The notes: generated by a model not told the origin, from the sequence alone. Positions 26,295-35,006 are shown, counted from the stretch's first letter. The stretch is DNA of 64,000 bases from Actinomadura harenae (GCF_003696215.1 NZ_RFFG01000017.1:1-64000), one strand, 5' to 3'. Numbers and translations: made by a program.

Positions 26295-27611
26295 ATGTCC
26301 GAACTGCTCGAAGCCGTCCGGTCCGGCGCGTCCGGCCGGGAGCTGGCCGAGATCGACCTGCCCACCCGGTACCGCGCCGCGTTCACCCGCAAGGACGAGG
26401 TGGGAATCTTCGCTGGGCAGGCCGACAAGGACGTCCGGCGGTCGATGCACGTCGGCGAGGTCGAGATGCCGGAGATCGCGCCGGACGAGTGCGTCGTCGC
26501 GGTGATGGCGGCGGCGATCAACTTCAACACCGTCTGGTCGGCGATCTTCGAGCCGGTGCCGACGTTCGCGTTCCTGGAGAAGTTCGGACGCCAGGGCTGG
26601 TACGGCGCGCGGCACGACCTGCCGTACCACGTGCTCGGCTCGGACGGCTCGGGCGTCGTCGTCCGCACCGGCGCGGGCGTGAAGCACTGGAAGGTCGGCG
26701 ACCGGGTGGTCATCTCACCGTCCTACGTGGACGAGGAGGACCACGGCTCCTACGACGACGGCATGATGTCCGAGACCCAGCTGGCCTGGGGCTTCGAGAC
26801 GAACTTCGGCTCGCTCGGCGACTACTGCGTCGTCAAGGCGAACCAGCTGATCAGGAAGCCCGCCCACCTGACCTGGGAGGAGGCGGGCTCCAACACGCTG
26901 TGCGCGGCGACCGCCTACCGCATGCTCGTCGGGACGCACGGCGCCCGCATGAAGCAGGGCGACGTCGTCCTCGTTTGGGGCGCGACGGGCGGGCTCGGCT
27001 CGTTCGCCACCCAGCTCGTCCTCAACGGCGGCGGGATCCCGGTCGCGGTCGTGTCGTCCGAGGAGAAGGCGGAGATCGTCCGCGCGCAGGGCTGCGAGCA
27101 CGTCATCGACCGCACCGAGCTCGACCTCGGCGAGGACGGGCTGCGCAACCCCAAGGCCGGCCGGATCCTCGGCGAGGCCATCCGCGCCCGGGTCGGCGAG
27201 GACCCGGGCATCGTCTTCGAGTACCTCGGCCGCGAGACGTTCGGGACGTCGGTGTACGTCGCCAAGCGCGGCGGCAAGATCGTCACGTGCGGCTCGTCCA
27301 CCGGCTACAAGCACGAGTACGACAACCGGTTCCTGTGGATGCGGCTGAAGAGCATCATCGGCTCGCACGGCTTCAACTACCACGAGGCCGTGCAGGTCAA
27401 CCGGCTGTTCGGGCTCGGCATGATCCACCCGACCCTGTCCCGCTCCTACACGCTGGAGGACGCGGGCGAGGCGACCCGCGCCGTCCAGACCAACGAGCAC
27501 ATCGGCAAGGTCGCCGTCCTGTGCGGCGCGACCGCCGAGGGGCAGGGCATCGACGACCCGGCGCTGCGCGAGCGCGTCGGCGAGGAGAAGTTCCACCTCT
27601 TCCGCCGCTGA
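26295..27611 (+). CDS. ccrA: Crotonyl-CoA carboxylase/reductase
   Basis: 438 residues, medium-chain dehydrogenase fold with GATGGLGSFATQL as nucleotide site. By alignment in my head with Kitasatospora setae Ccr, the CO2-handling residues are all present: Asn78 (INFNTVW), Phe167-Glu168 (GFETNFG) and His358 (SHGFNYHEA). The enzyme reductively carboxylates 2-enoyl-CoAs with NADPH and CO2, giving ethylmalonyl-CoA or longer alkylmalonyl-CoA. GGAGGA precedes ATG 26295, 20 bp after the PKS stop, so it is almost certainly made with the PKS and supplies its extender unit. A housekeeping ethylmalonyl-CoA pathway copy is less likely in this position. Confidence 0.95.
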   Translation: MSELLEAVRSGASGRELAEIDLPTRYRAAFTRKDEVGIFAGQADKDVRRSMHVGEVEMPEIAPDECVVAVMAAAINFNTVWSAIFEPVPTFAFLEKFGRQGWYGARHDLPYHVLGSDGSGVVVRTGAGVKHWKVGDRVVISPSYVDEEDHGSYDDGMMSETQLAWGFETNFGSLGDYCVVKANQLIRKPAHLTWEEAGSNTLCAATAYRMLVGTHGARMKQGDVVLVWGATGGLGSFATQLVLNGGGIPVAVVSSEEKAEIVRAQGCEHVIDRTELDLGEDGLRNPKAGRILGEAIRARVGEDPGIVFEYLGRETFGTSVYVAKRGGKIVTCGSSTGYKHEYDNRFLWMRLKSIIGSHGFNYHEAVQVNRLFGLGMIHPTLSRSYTLEDAGEATRAVQTNEHIGKVAVLCGATAEGQGIDDPALRERVGEEKFHLFRR

Positions 27612-27630
27612 GCCCGCCGACCGCCCCCCG

Positions 27631-27669
27631 TTCGGTCACTTCGGGTCGCTGACCTGCTACTTTCGGTCA
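27631..27669 (+). promoter_or_regulatory. Direct repeats TTCGGTCA before SnoaL-like gene
   Basis: TTCGGTCA occurs at 27631-27638 and 27662-27669, starts 31 bp apart, which puts both copies on one face of the helix. TACTTT at 27658-27663 could be a -10 element overlapping the second copy. The 90-bp region separates the CCR and SnoaL-like genes. Confidence 0.35.
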
Positions 27670-27701
27670 GGAAGGATCACCTGCCCGGACGGAGACGGGG
27701 C

Positions 27702-28175
27702 ATGGCGCTACAAGACCTGACCGCGGAGGCCCGGCTCACCGCCCTGGCCGACCGCGCCGAACTCGTCACGCTCCTGGACCGCTACGCGCGCGCCCTGGAC
27801 GACCGCACCTTCGATCCGCAGACCCTCGCCGCCCTGTTCACCCCGGACGCGACGGTCAGCATCCCCCGGGAGGAGCACACCGGCCTGACCGACCTGTCCC
27901 GGTACCTGGCCGACTCCCTGGCGACCTTCGGAAGGTCCCAGCACATCTACGCCGGCCACCTAGTCGACGTAAACGGCGACGAGGCGTCCCTGCGCGTGAA
28001 CTCCAACGCGACCTACGTCCTGCTCGGGACGGAACGCGTCTACATCACGGGCTCCGTCGTCACCGGGACCGCCGTGCGGACCCCCTACGGGTGGCGCCTG
28101 AAGCTGCTGACCCTCACCCCGACCTGGGACACCCTCGCCACCTTCCCGACCGAGGAGAAGGACGACGACGCCTGA
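27702..28175 (+). CDS. SnoaL-like/NTF2-fold protein
   Basis: 157 residues with the SnoaL_4 pattern: an N-terminal helix ending LLDRYARALDDRTFDPQTLAALFTPDATVSI, then LSRYLADSL, SQHIYAGHLVDVNGDEA and a strand-rich C-terminus with GWRLKLLTLTPTW. Members are cyclases, hydroxylases or lyases in natural-product pathways, or of unknown role. It follows the PKS-CCR pair in the same direction but has its own probable promoter, so membership of the pathway is uncertain. Confidence 0.82.
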   Translation: MALQDLTAEARLTALADRAELVTLLDRYARALDDRTFDPQTLAALFTPDATVSIPREEHTGLTDLSRYLADSLATFGRSQHIYAGHLVDVNGDEASLRVNSNATYVLLGTERVYITGSVVTGTAVRTPYGWRLKLLTLTPTWDTLATFPTEEKDDDA

Positions 28176-28300
28176 CGGCGGTCTCCGGGAGTTCTTTCCC
28201 CGCGGATGTCGAGACGGGTGCGGCGGCTCCGACCAACGGGTGAAGGGGCCGTCAGGGCCCGGTGACGAACCGATGAGTTCACCTCTCCGCAGGAGTCGAT

Positions 28301-29167
28301 ATGGGCATGACCACGAACACGCTCGAAACGCCTGAAGTGGACCTCGTCCACGACGTGCAGGGCCCGCTTCCCACGGCCGACGGGCGTCCGCCGCTGTTCC
28401 TGATCGGCCAGCCCATGACCGCCGAGGGCTTCCGCGCGCTCACGGCACGCTTCCCGGACCGCACCGTGATCACCTACGACCCGCGCGGCCTCGGACGCAG
28501 CGTCCGCAAGGACGGGCGCACCGACAACGACCCCGAGACGCAGGCCCGCGACGTCCACGCTCTCATCGAGGCGCTCGGCGCGGGCCCGGTCGAGATGTTC
28601 GCCAGCAGCGGCGGCGCGGTCACCGCCCTCGCGCTCGTCGCCGCGTATCCGGGCGACGTGACGACCCTGGTCGCCCATGAGCCGCCGATGGCCTCCGTCC
28701 TCCCCGACGCCGGCGCGGCGGCGCGCGCCCTGGCCGCCGTCCAGGACGTCTACCAGGCCAAGGGCAACAACGCGGGCATGGCCGCCTTCATCGCGATGAC
28801 CGCCTGGCAGGGCGAGTACGACGACGCCTACTTCGCGCAGCCCGCCCCCGACCCGGCCGCGTTCGGCATGCCGTCTGAGGACGACGGCACCCGCGACAAC
28901 CCCCTGCTCTCCGGCGCGTCCAGGCCGATCACCGCCTACGAGCCCGACGTGGCGGCCCTGAACGCCGCGCCCACGCGCGTCGTGCTCGCCGTGGGCGAGG
29001 AGACCGGCGACGCGTTCACCGCCCGCACCGCCCGCGCGACGGCCGCCCTCCTGGGCGGCGACGCCGTGGTCTTCCCCAGCCACCACGGCGGCTTCGCCGG
29101 CCCCGAGGGCGGCTATCCCGGCAAGCCCGAGGAGTTCGCCCAGAAGCTCCGCGAGGTCCTCGGCTGA
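28301..29167 (+). CDS. Alpha/beta hydrolase
   Basis: 288 residues. Elements in order: PPLFLIGQPMTAEGF (oxyanion strand-turn), VITYDPRGLGRSVRKDG (loop typical of alpha/beta hydrolases), the nucleophile elbow ASSGG in MFASSGGAVTAL (first Gly of GxSxG is Ala), a cap region, and HHGGFAG near the C-terminus for the catalytic His. GGAG precedes ATG 28301 or 28307. Substrate unknown. There is a 125-bp gap from the SnoaL-like gene. Confidence 0.86.
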   Translation: MGMTTNTLETPEVDLVHDVQGPLPTADGRPPLFLIGQPMTAEGFRALTARFPDRTVITYDPRGLGRSVRKDGRTDNDPETQARDVHALIEALGAGPVEMFASSGGAVTALALVAAYPGDVTTLVAHEPPMASVLPDAGAAARALAAVQDVYQAKGNNAGMAAFIAMTAWQGEYDDAYFAQPAPDPAAFGMPSEDDGTRDNPLLSGASRPITAYEPDVAALNAAPTRVVLAVGEETGDAFTARTARATAALLGGDAVVFPSHHGGFAGPEGGYPGKPEEFAQKLREVLG

Positions 29168-29288
29168 CACCGATGCGCGGGTGGGCCCTGAGGAGCTCGG
29201 CTTCACCCGGGTGAGGTCGCCGGCCGCCGGGACACGTCCGGCCCCCGCTCGGGCGTGTCCCGGCCGGCCGCGCCCCCCGGACGAGCCG

Positions 29289-29585
29289 TCAGGGGGCGTC
29301 GGTGAAGGTGATGGTGAGTTTCGCGTCGAGGGCGCGGGCGAGGCGGTCGAGGACGCCGATCGTGGGGGTGAGGCCGCCGGTCTCCAGGCGGGACAACGCG
29401 GGCTGGGTCATTCCGGCCCGTCCGGCCAGCGCCATCTGCGACAGGCCGAGCGCGAGCCGCCTCGCGCGGACCGCGCGGCCCAGCTCCTGGCCGAGCCGCG
29501 CCTCCGCCCGTCCCGTCCGGACCTCGGTCCTGTCGCAGCCCGAACCGAGTTCCCAGGTGCCGTGAGTGATGGGCTGACCGTTCAT
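29289..29585 (-). CDS. XRE-family HTH protein
   Basis: 98 residues; after about 35 variable residues a full XRE domain (VRARRLALGLSQMALAGRAG-MTQPALSRLETG, then TIGVLDRLARALDAKLTITF). The length and C-terminal end resemble HigA-type antitoxins, but no toxin gene is adjacent: the gene upstream on the same strand, 49 bp away, is a carboxylesterase. It is best described as an orphan small regulator. Confidence 0.85.
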   Translation of the reverse strand: MNGQPITHGTWELGSGCDRTEVRTGRAEARLGQELGRAVRARRLALGLSQMALAGRAGMTQPALSRLETGGLTPTIGVLDRLARALDAKLTITFTDAP

Positions 29586-29634
29586 GTGCCTGTCGTCTTT
29601 CTCGTGCTGGTGTTGTTGCAGGTCGTGCGTGGTG

Positions 29635-31320
29635 TTAGAAGGTGCGCCAGAGGGCGTAGCCGTGGTCGCGGTCGAAGGGGGTGGGGCGGATGCCGCCGGG
29701 GGAGAGGGACTGGACGGACGCGCCGGGACGCCAGGTCGGGGTGCCGGGGCCGTTCGGGTTTCCGGTGCGGGCGAAACGGGTCCAGTAATCCATCATCTGG
29801 TGCGAAAGCCGCTGCTGCTTCGGGGTCAGGTGGCGTCCGGCGAAATAGGTGGTGTTGAACAGGTACTGGAGTTCGGCGGCGTGGAACGCACCGGCCGGGA
29901 AGCCCGGTGCCGGCGCGCCGGAGACCCAGGGGGACGACTCGTCCGCGAACTCGTACGAGTAGGTCGGGACGCGGTTCTGGAGGTCGCGGCGCTGTTCGGT
30001 GGAGCCGCGTCCGAAGGTGGCGTCCGTGACGATCCCGGACCAGGCCGCGCCGTACGAGCCGTACCGCGCGAGCGTGTAGCGGGACAGGATCTCCGGCGCG
30101 CGCTTCGCGCCGACGTACGCCTTGACGTGCGCCTCGTAGGCGGACTTGTCGAGCGTGGTGCCGGAGAGCCGCTCACCGACGGCCTCGAACAGCCGGTACT
30201 CGTCGCGGGTCATGCCCTGCATGACCGGGACGTGGTGGAAACGGCCGGTCGCGTACGCCTTGTTCGGTGACAGCGGCAGCAGGCCGCCGCCCCCGTAGGT
30301 CGGGGTGAAACCGTAACCGGACTCCTTGAGGAGGCGGCCGACGGGGACGGCGCGCAGGCAGGCGGCCGCGGTGGCCGTGTCGGCGCAGCCGAGCTTCGCC
30401 GCGACGTCCCGGCCGCGCTTCTCGGCGTCCGGGCGGGAGCGCGGCAGCCAGGAGTCGGACGAGTCGCGCGAGCCGTCGAACTGGGGCCAGTCCGCGGCCG
30501 GCCGCGTGCACGGCCCGCTCTGCACGATCGCGCGCTGGAACAGGCCCTTGGCCTGCGGAGACACCAACTGCGAGCAGGTGCTGACGCCGCCCGCCGACTC
30601 CCCGAAGACCGTGACGTTCCGCGCGTCGCCCCCGAACGCGGACGCGTTGCGCCGAACCCAGCGGAACGCGGCCTGCTGGTCCTCGAGGCCGTAGTTGCCG
30701 GAGCCGTTCCCGGCCTTGTCGAACGCGGGGTGGGCGAGGAAGCCGAACATCCCGAGCCGGTAGTTGATCGTCACGACGATCACGTTGTCGCGCGCGACCA
30801 TCTCCGCCGGACGGTAGAGGGAGCCCGAGCCGTTCCGGAACCCGCTGCCGTGGACCCACACCATGACCGGCAGCTTCGCGCCCTTCGGCGTGTGCCTGGG
30901 GGTGGTGACGTTCAGGTAGAGGCAGTCCTCGGCGGTGGACTCGTCCTCGCCGCCCGCGCCGAGGATCCCCGTCTGCTGGGCGCAGCGGGCGCCGGGTGCG
31001 GTGGCCTTCCGGACGCCGTGCCAGGCGGCCGCCGGTCTCGGCGACGCCCAGCGCAGCGCGCCGACGGGCGGGGCCGCGTAGGGGATGCCGAGGAACTCGC
31101 GGTGGCCGGTCGCGACCGTCCCGCGGATCGCGCCCTTGTCGGTGACGACGGTCGCGCCGTCCGGGGCGGCGCGGGGTGCGGCGTCCGAGGTGGCGCGGGG
31201 TGCGGCGTCCGAGGTGGCATGGGCCGCGGCGTCCGCCGGGCCCGCCAGGGCCGGGACGGCCGCGATCGTCCCGAGCGCCGCGGCCGTGGCGGCGGTCATC
31301 GTCCAGCGGTTCTTCATCAT
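29635..31320 (-). CDS. Secreted type B carboxylesterase
   Basis: 561 residues with a signal peptide of about 30 residues, then an Ala/Arg/Thr linker containing repeats of ATSDAAPRA. The catalytic domain is complete: EFLGIPYAAPPVG, AEDCLYLNV, GSGFRNGSG (oxyanion), GESAGG nucleophile, DEYR for the acidic residue region and GAFHAAEL for the His. Cys pairs (SCAQQ/EDCLYL and LGCADTATAAACLR) match known disulfides of the family. GGGAGGAC precedes ATG 31320. It should hydrolyse short or medium esters outside the cell. Confidence 0.93.
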   Translation of the reverse strand: MMKNRWTMTAATAAALGTIAAVPALAGPADAAAHATSDAAPRATSDAAPRAAPDGATVVTDKGAIRGTVATGHREFLGIPYAAPPVGALRWASPRPAAAWHGVRKATAPGARCAQQTGILGAGGEDESTAEDCLYLNVTTPRHTPKGAKLPVMVWVHGSGFRNGSGSLYRPAEMVARDNVIVVTINYRLGMFGFLAHPAFDKAGNGSGNYGLEDQQAAFRWVRRNASAFGGDARNVTVFGESAGGVSTCSQLVSPQAKGLFQRAIVQSGPCTRPAADWPQFDGSRDSSDSWLPRSRPDAEKRGRDVAAKLGCADTATAAACLRAVPVGRLLKESGYGFTPTYGGGGLLPLSPNKAYATGRFHHVPVMQGMTRDEYRLFEAVGERLSGTTLDKSAYEAHVKAYVGAKRAPEILSRYTLARYGSYGAAWSGIVTDATFGRGSTEQRRDLQNRVPTYSYEFADESSPWVSGAPAPGFPAGAFHAAELQYLFNTTYFAGRHLTPKQQRLSHQMMDYWTRFARTGNPNGPGTPTWRPGASVQSLSPGGIRPTPFDRDHGYALWRTF

Positions 31321-31414
31321 GTCCTCCCGTGTCGCTTTCGCCCCCTCAGTTTGTCGACGTGGCGACAGCGGTCCCAGGGGGTTTGCCCCATGACCGTGGT
31401 GGAGGTAGACCCCC

Positions 31415-31445
31415 TTGACCTCAATGTCTCTTCAGGTTGCAGGCT
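31415..31445 (+). promoter_or_regulatory. MerR-type promoter with 19-bp spacer
   Basis: TTGACC (31415-31420), 19-bp spacer, CAGGCT (31440-31445). The spacer starts with an imperfect inverted repeat ACCTCAA-N6-TTCAGGT (one mismatch). Overlong 19-20 bp spacers holding a dyad are the hallmark of promoters activated by MerR/SoxR-type proteins. It drives the quinone oxidoreductase at 31472. No MerR gene is in the window. Confidence 0.45.
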
Positions 31446-31471
31446 GGCCTTCCGAGCGAGAGGAGAGCGAT

Positions 31472-32443
31472 ATGCGGGTGGCACAGGTGACGGATTTCGG
31501 CGGACCGGACGTGCTCGTCCCGGCCGAGGCCCCGGACCCGGACGCCGGGCCGGGGCAGGTCGTCGTCGGCGTCGAGGTCGCGGGGATCACCTACGTCGAG
31601 ACACAGATCAGGCGTGGTGTCGACCGCTGGCACGCCCGCCCGCCGCTGCCGTACGTCCCGGGCGGCCTGGTCGCCGGACGGGTGATCGCGACCGGCCCGG
31701 ACGTGGACGCGTCCTGGGAGGGACGCCGCGTGATCGCGTCCACCGGGCAGACGGGCGGCTTCGCCGAGCGCGCCGTCGCCGAGGCCGGCGACCTGTTCGC
31801 GGTGCCGGACGACCTGGGCCTCCCCGAGGCCGTCGCCCTGCACAGCGACGGCGCCACCGCGCAGGGCCTCGCCGAGACGGCCCGGATCACCCCCGGTGAC
31901 ACGGTGCTGGTGGAGGCGGCGGCCGGAGGCGTCGGAACGCTGCTGGTGCAGTTGGCGCGGGCCGCGGGCGCGCGCGTGATCGGCGCGGCGCGCGGTGAGC
32001 TCAAGCTCCGGCTCATCCGCGACCTCGGCGCGGACGCCGCCGTCGACTACTCCGAACCCGGCTGGACGAAGCAGGTCCTCGACGCGACCGGAGGTGTCGG
32101 CCCGACCCTCGTCTTCGACGGCGTCGGCGGTGCGATCGGACGCGCCGCCTTCGAGGTCACGGCGCGCGGCGGACGGTTCTCCGTCCACGGCGGAGCGAGC
32201 GGGGACGCCACGTCCGTCGACCCGTCCGAGGCGTCCGCGCGGGGTGTCACGGTCATCGGACTCGAACAGCTCGCCGGCTTCGGCCCCCACCTGGACCGAT
32301 GGGCGCGCGAGATGGTCGGCAAGGCCGCCGCCGGGACCGTCCACCCGGTCATCGGCCAGACCTTCCCGCTCGACCGCGCCGCCGACGCCCACGCCGCGAT
32401 CGAGAACCGCACCGCCCTCGGCAAGACCTTGATCGTTCTCTGA
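31472..32443 (+). CDS. Zinc-independent quinone oxidoreductase (MDR family)
   Basis: 323 residues. N-terminal GroES-like domain (RVAQVTDFGGPDVLV, GITYVETQIRRG) without the zinc Cys ligands, then a Rossmann domain with VEAAAGGVGTLLVQLARAAGARVIG. This pattern is that of NADPH:quinone reductases such as QOR. ATG 31472 follows GAGAGGAGAG. The MerR-type promoter upstream suggests induction by redox-active or electrophilic compounds. The next gene starts 39 bp downstream. Confidence 0.9.
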   Translation: MRVAQVTDFGGPDVLVPAEAPDPDAGPGQVVVGVEVAGITYVETQIRRGVDRWHARPPLPYVPGGLVAGRVIATGPDVDASWEGRRVIASTGQTGGFAERAVAEAGDLFAVPDDLGLPEAVALHSDGATAQGLAETARITPGDTVLVEAAAGGVGTLLVQLARAAGARVIGAARGELKLRLIRDLGADAAVDYSEPGWTKQVLDATGGVGPTLVFDGVGGAIGRAAFEVTARGGRFSVHGGASGDATSVDPSEASARGVTVIGLEQLAGFGPHLDRWAREMVGKAAAGTVHPVIGQTFPLDRAADAHAAIENRTALGKTLIVL

Positions 32444-32482
32444 CCCTGGAACAACTACCTCGAATCGAGTTAGCATGCCCGG

Positions 32483-33925
32483 ATGAGCCGACCGACATCG
32501 AACGGCGCGCTGGGAGTGTGGGTGACGTTGTCCCTCGGGGCCCCGTTCCTGCTGATCTCCATCGCCGCCCGCGCCCTGCCCACCGACGTGCTGACCTGGA
32601 CGCGGTTCGCGCTCGCCGTCCTGACCCTGCTCGTCATGGCGGCGGCGCGGCGCGGCGTCGCCGAGGCGTTCGGCGCGCCCGCCCGGCTGCTGAGGTCCCG
32701 CCCGCTCGACGTCCTGCTGGTCGGCGTGTGCAGCGCGGCGCTGCCGTCCGCCCTCATCACCGTCGGCGAACACCACGTGCAGACCGGCCTGACGTCGGTG
32801 CTGCTGGCCACCACCCCGATGTGGGTCGCCATGGGCGCCCCGCTGCTGTTCCCGGCCGAACGCCTCGGCCTGCCCCGGACGGCGTGCATGGTCGCGGCGC
32901 TCTGCGGAACGGCCCTCATGACGACCGGCATCGGCGGGACGCCGCTGTGGGCGACCCTCCCGCTCGCCGCCTCGTTCAGCTACGCCGCCGGGGTCCTGCT
33001 CGTCCGCCGCCGGCTGCGGGACGTCGACCCCCTCACCCTGACCAGCGCGCAGATGACGGTCGCGGTCGTCATCAGCACGCCGTTCGCCGTGACGCACCTC
33101 TCCGCCGCCCGCTGGGAACCCGGATCCTGGGCCGCCGTGGCGGCGCTGGGCGTCCTGTGCTCGGGGCTGGGATGGCTCGCGAACACGACCCTCGTCCAGC
33201 GGGTGAGCGCCGTCCAGGCGTCACTGGTGTCGTTCGCGGCGCCGGTCGTCTCCCTGCTGCTGGGTACGATCGTGCTGGACGAGCGCCTGTCCCCGTCCCA
33301 GGTCGCGGCCGCCGGTGTCGTGGTGGCGGCCCTCGTGGCGTTCGGCGTCCTGTCGCGTCCGGTCCGCCGGGCGAACTCGCACCGGGAGGTGGCGGCCATC
33401 CTCGAACTCGCCGTCCTCGGCTTCCTCGCAGAGGACCCCATGCACGCCTACGAGCTGCGCAAACGCATCACCAAACTGGTGGGGCACGTGCGGCCGGTCA
33501 GCGACGGCTCGCTGTACCCGGCGTTGCAGCGCCTGCGCCGCCAGGGCCTGCTGTCCCGCGAGCAGGCCCCCGGCGAGGGCGGCCCCGCCCGTCAGGTCTT
33601 CGCGCTCACCGACGCCGGACGCGCCGAACTGGAACGCCGGCTCACCCACCCGGACGACCTGGACATCACCGACCGCAACAAATACTTCGTCGTCCTGGCC
33701 TTCCTGCACCTGCTGCCGCCGTCCACCCAGGCCGACGTCCTCCGCCGCCGCCTGACGTTCCTGGAGGACCCGCAGCGGGGCTTCTTCCTGAACGACGACC
33801 GCGCGGCACGCGAAGCCGACCTCACGTCCCCCTTCCGGGCCGGCATCCAGCACATCGCCCGCGCGACGTCCGCCGCCGAACGCGCATGGCTGACCCAGAC
33901 CCTGCAGACTCTGCACCCCAACTAA
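32483..33925 (+). CDS. EamA (DMT) transporter fused to PadR regulator
   Basis: 480 residues in one uninterrupted frame. Residues 1-295 have two EamA repeats with about ten TM helices (VLTWTRFALAVLTLLVMAAA, VQTGLTSVLLATTPMWVAMGAPLLF, VSAVQASLVSFAAPVVSLLLGTIVLDE). Residues about 308-480 are a whole PadR protein: AAILELAVLGFLAEDPMHAYELRKRI, then SDGSLYPALQRLRRQGLLSRE and the C-terminal dimer helices. A separate PadR start would need GTG 33391 with a site almost touching it, so the fusion seems real. A membrane-tethered PadR that senses the transported compound is an attractive but unproven idea. Confidence 0.88.
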   Translation: MSRPTSNGALGVWVTLSLGAPFLLISIAARALPTDVLTWTRFALAVLTLLVMAAARRGVAEAFGAPARLLRSRPLDVLLVGVCSAALPSALITVGEHHVQTGLTSVLLATTPMWVAMGAPLLFPAERLGLPRTACMVAALCGTALMTTGIGGTPLWATLPLAASFSYAAGVLLVRRRLRDVDPLTLTSAQMTVAVVISTPFAVTHLSAARWEPGSWAAVAALGVLCSGLGWLANTTLVQRVSAVQASLVSFAAPVVSLLLGTIVLDERLSPSQVAAAGVVVAALVAFGVLSRPVRRANSHREVAAILELAVLGFLAEDPMHAYELRKRITKLVGHVRPVSDGSLYPALQRLRRQGLLSREQAPGEGGPARQVFALTDAGRAELERRLTHPDDLDITDRNKYFVVLAFLHLLPPSTQADVLRRRLTFLEDPQRGFFLNDDRAAREADLTSPFRAGIQHIARATSAAERAWLTQTLQTLHPN

Positions 33926-33965
33926 GGGCCATAAGCTGCGGTATCTGGTGCAGAAGGGAACCGAG

Positions 33966-35006
33966 ATGTCCGCTGAGCTTCATCGCAGGGCCGTCGTCGC
34001 CGAGACTCACAACGATCTGCTGATGGGCGTGGTGGCCCGTCCGCCCGAGCGGTGGGCGGGGTTCTTCCGGGAGCGCTGGCTGCCGCAGCTGCGTGACGGA
34101 GGCGTGGACCTCCAGGTCCTCCCGGTCTTCATCGACGAGCAGTTCCGGCCGGAGGGCTCGCTGCGCGAGACCCTCCGGATGATCGAGGCCGCGCACGTGC
34201 TCGCCGAGGGCAACGCCGACGAGGTGAGCCTGTGCCGGGACGGCGAGGAGATCGACCGGGCGCTCGCGGACGGCAAGATCGCCCTTGTCCTGGCCCTGGA
34301 GAGCGCCCCCGGACTCGACGCGAACGTGGAACTGTTCTCCACCCTGCACCGGCTGGGCGTCCGGGTCGCCTCGATCGCGCACTGGGGCCGCACCCCGCTC
34401 GCCGACGGCAGCGGCGAGGACGCCACCGGCAGCCGCCTGACGCGCGCCGGTGTCGAGACCCTGGCCGAGATGGAACGACTCGGCATGCTCTTCGACGTCT
34501 CCCACCTGGGAGCCTCCGGCGTCGCCCACGTCCTGGAACTCGCCACCCGCCCGGTCATGGCCACGCACTCCTCGGCCCGCGCCCTCCGCGACCACCACCG
34601 CAACCTCACCGACGACCAGCTCCGCGGCATCGCCGCGACCGGCGGCGTCGTGTGCGTCAACTTCCTCGCGGGCTTCCTCAGCGCCGACCCCGCCGAGTGG
34701 ACCATCGACCGCCTCGTCGACCACATCGAGCACGTGGCGTCCGTCGCGGGCATCGACCACGTCGGCCTGGGCCCCGACTTCATCCGCGAGCTCAACCTCG
34801 AACTCACCCCGCCCTGCTGCGAGGGCATGGTCACCATGGCCGGCTTCGACGTCAACGCCGTCGTCCCCGGCCTCGACGGCCCCCGCGGCCTGCCCCTGGT
34901 CACCGAGGCCCTCCTCCGCCGCGGCCACTCCGAGCCCGACATCCTGAAGATCCTCGGCGACAACGTCCACCACCTCTTCCAAAAACAACTAGGCCGCCCC
35001 GCCTAA
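33966..35006 (+). CDS. Peptidase M19 (membrane dipeptidase family)
   Basis: 346 residues, TIM-barrel amidohydrolase relative. Metal-site motifs in order: ETHNDLL (HxD), LALESAPGL (bridging Glu), FDVSHLGASG, ATHSSARALRDHHRNLTDDQL (His ligands) and HVGLGPDFI. Family members cut dipeptides, including D-amino-acid or beta-lactam substrates. No signal peptide is seen, so it should act in the cytoplasm. I start at ATG 33966; an in-frame GTG at 33948 adds six residues. It follows the EamA-PadR gene by 40 bp. Confidence 0.92.
   Translation: MSAELHRRAVVAETHNDLLMGVVARPPERWAGFFRERWLPQLRDGGVDLQVLPVFIDEQFRPEGSLRETLRMIEAAHVLAEGNADEVSLCRDGEEIDRALADGKIALVLALESAPGLDANVELFSTLHRLGVRVASIAHWGRTPLADGSGEDATGSRLTRAGVETLAEMERLGMLFDVSHLGASGVAHVLELATRPVMATHSSARALRDHHRNLTDDQLRGIAATGGVVCVNFLAGFLSADPAEWTIDRLVDHIEHVASVAGIDHVGLGPDFIRELNLELTPPCCEGMVTMAGFDVNAVVPGLDGPRGLPLVTEALLRRGHSEPDILKILGDNVHHLFQKQLGRPA

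Noticed and set aside
29181-30270. Plus-strand frames over the carboxylesterase and HTH region
   Set aside because: Antisense of the minus-strand esterase, which has a signal peptide, catalytic motifs and a good ribosome site.
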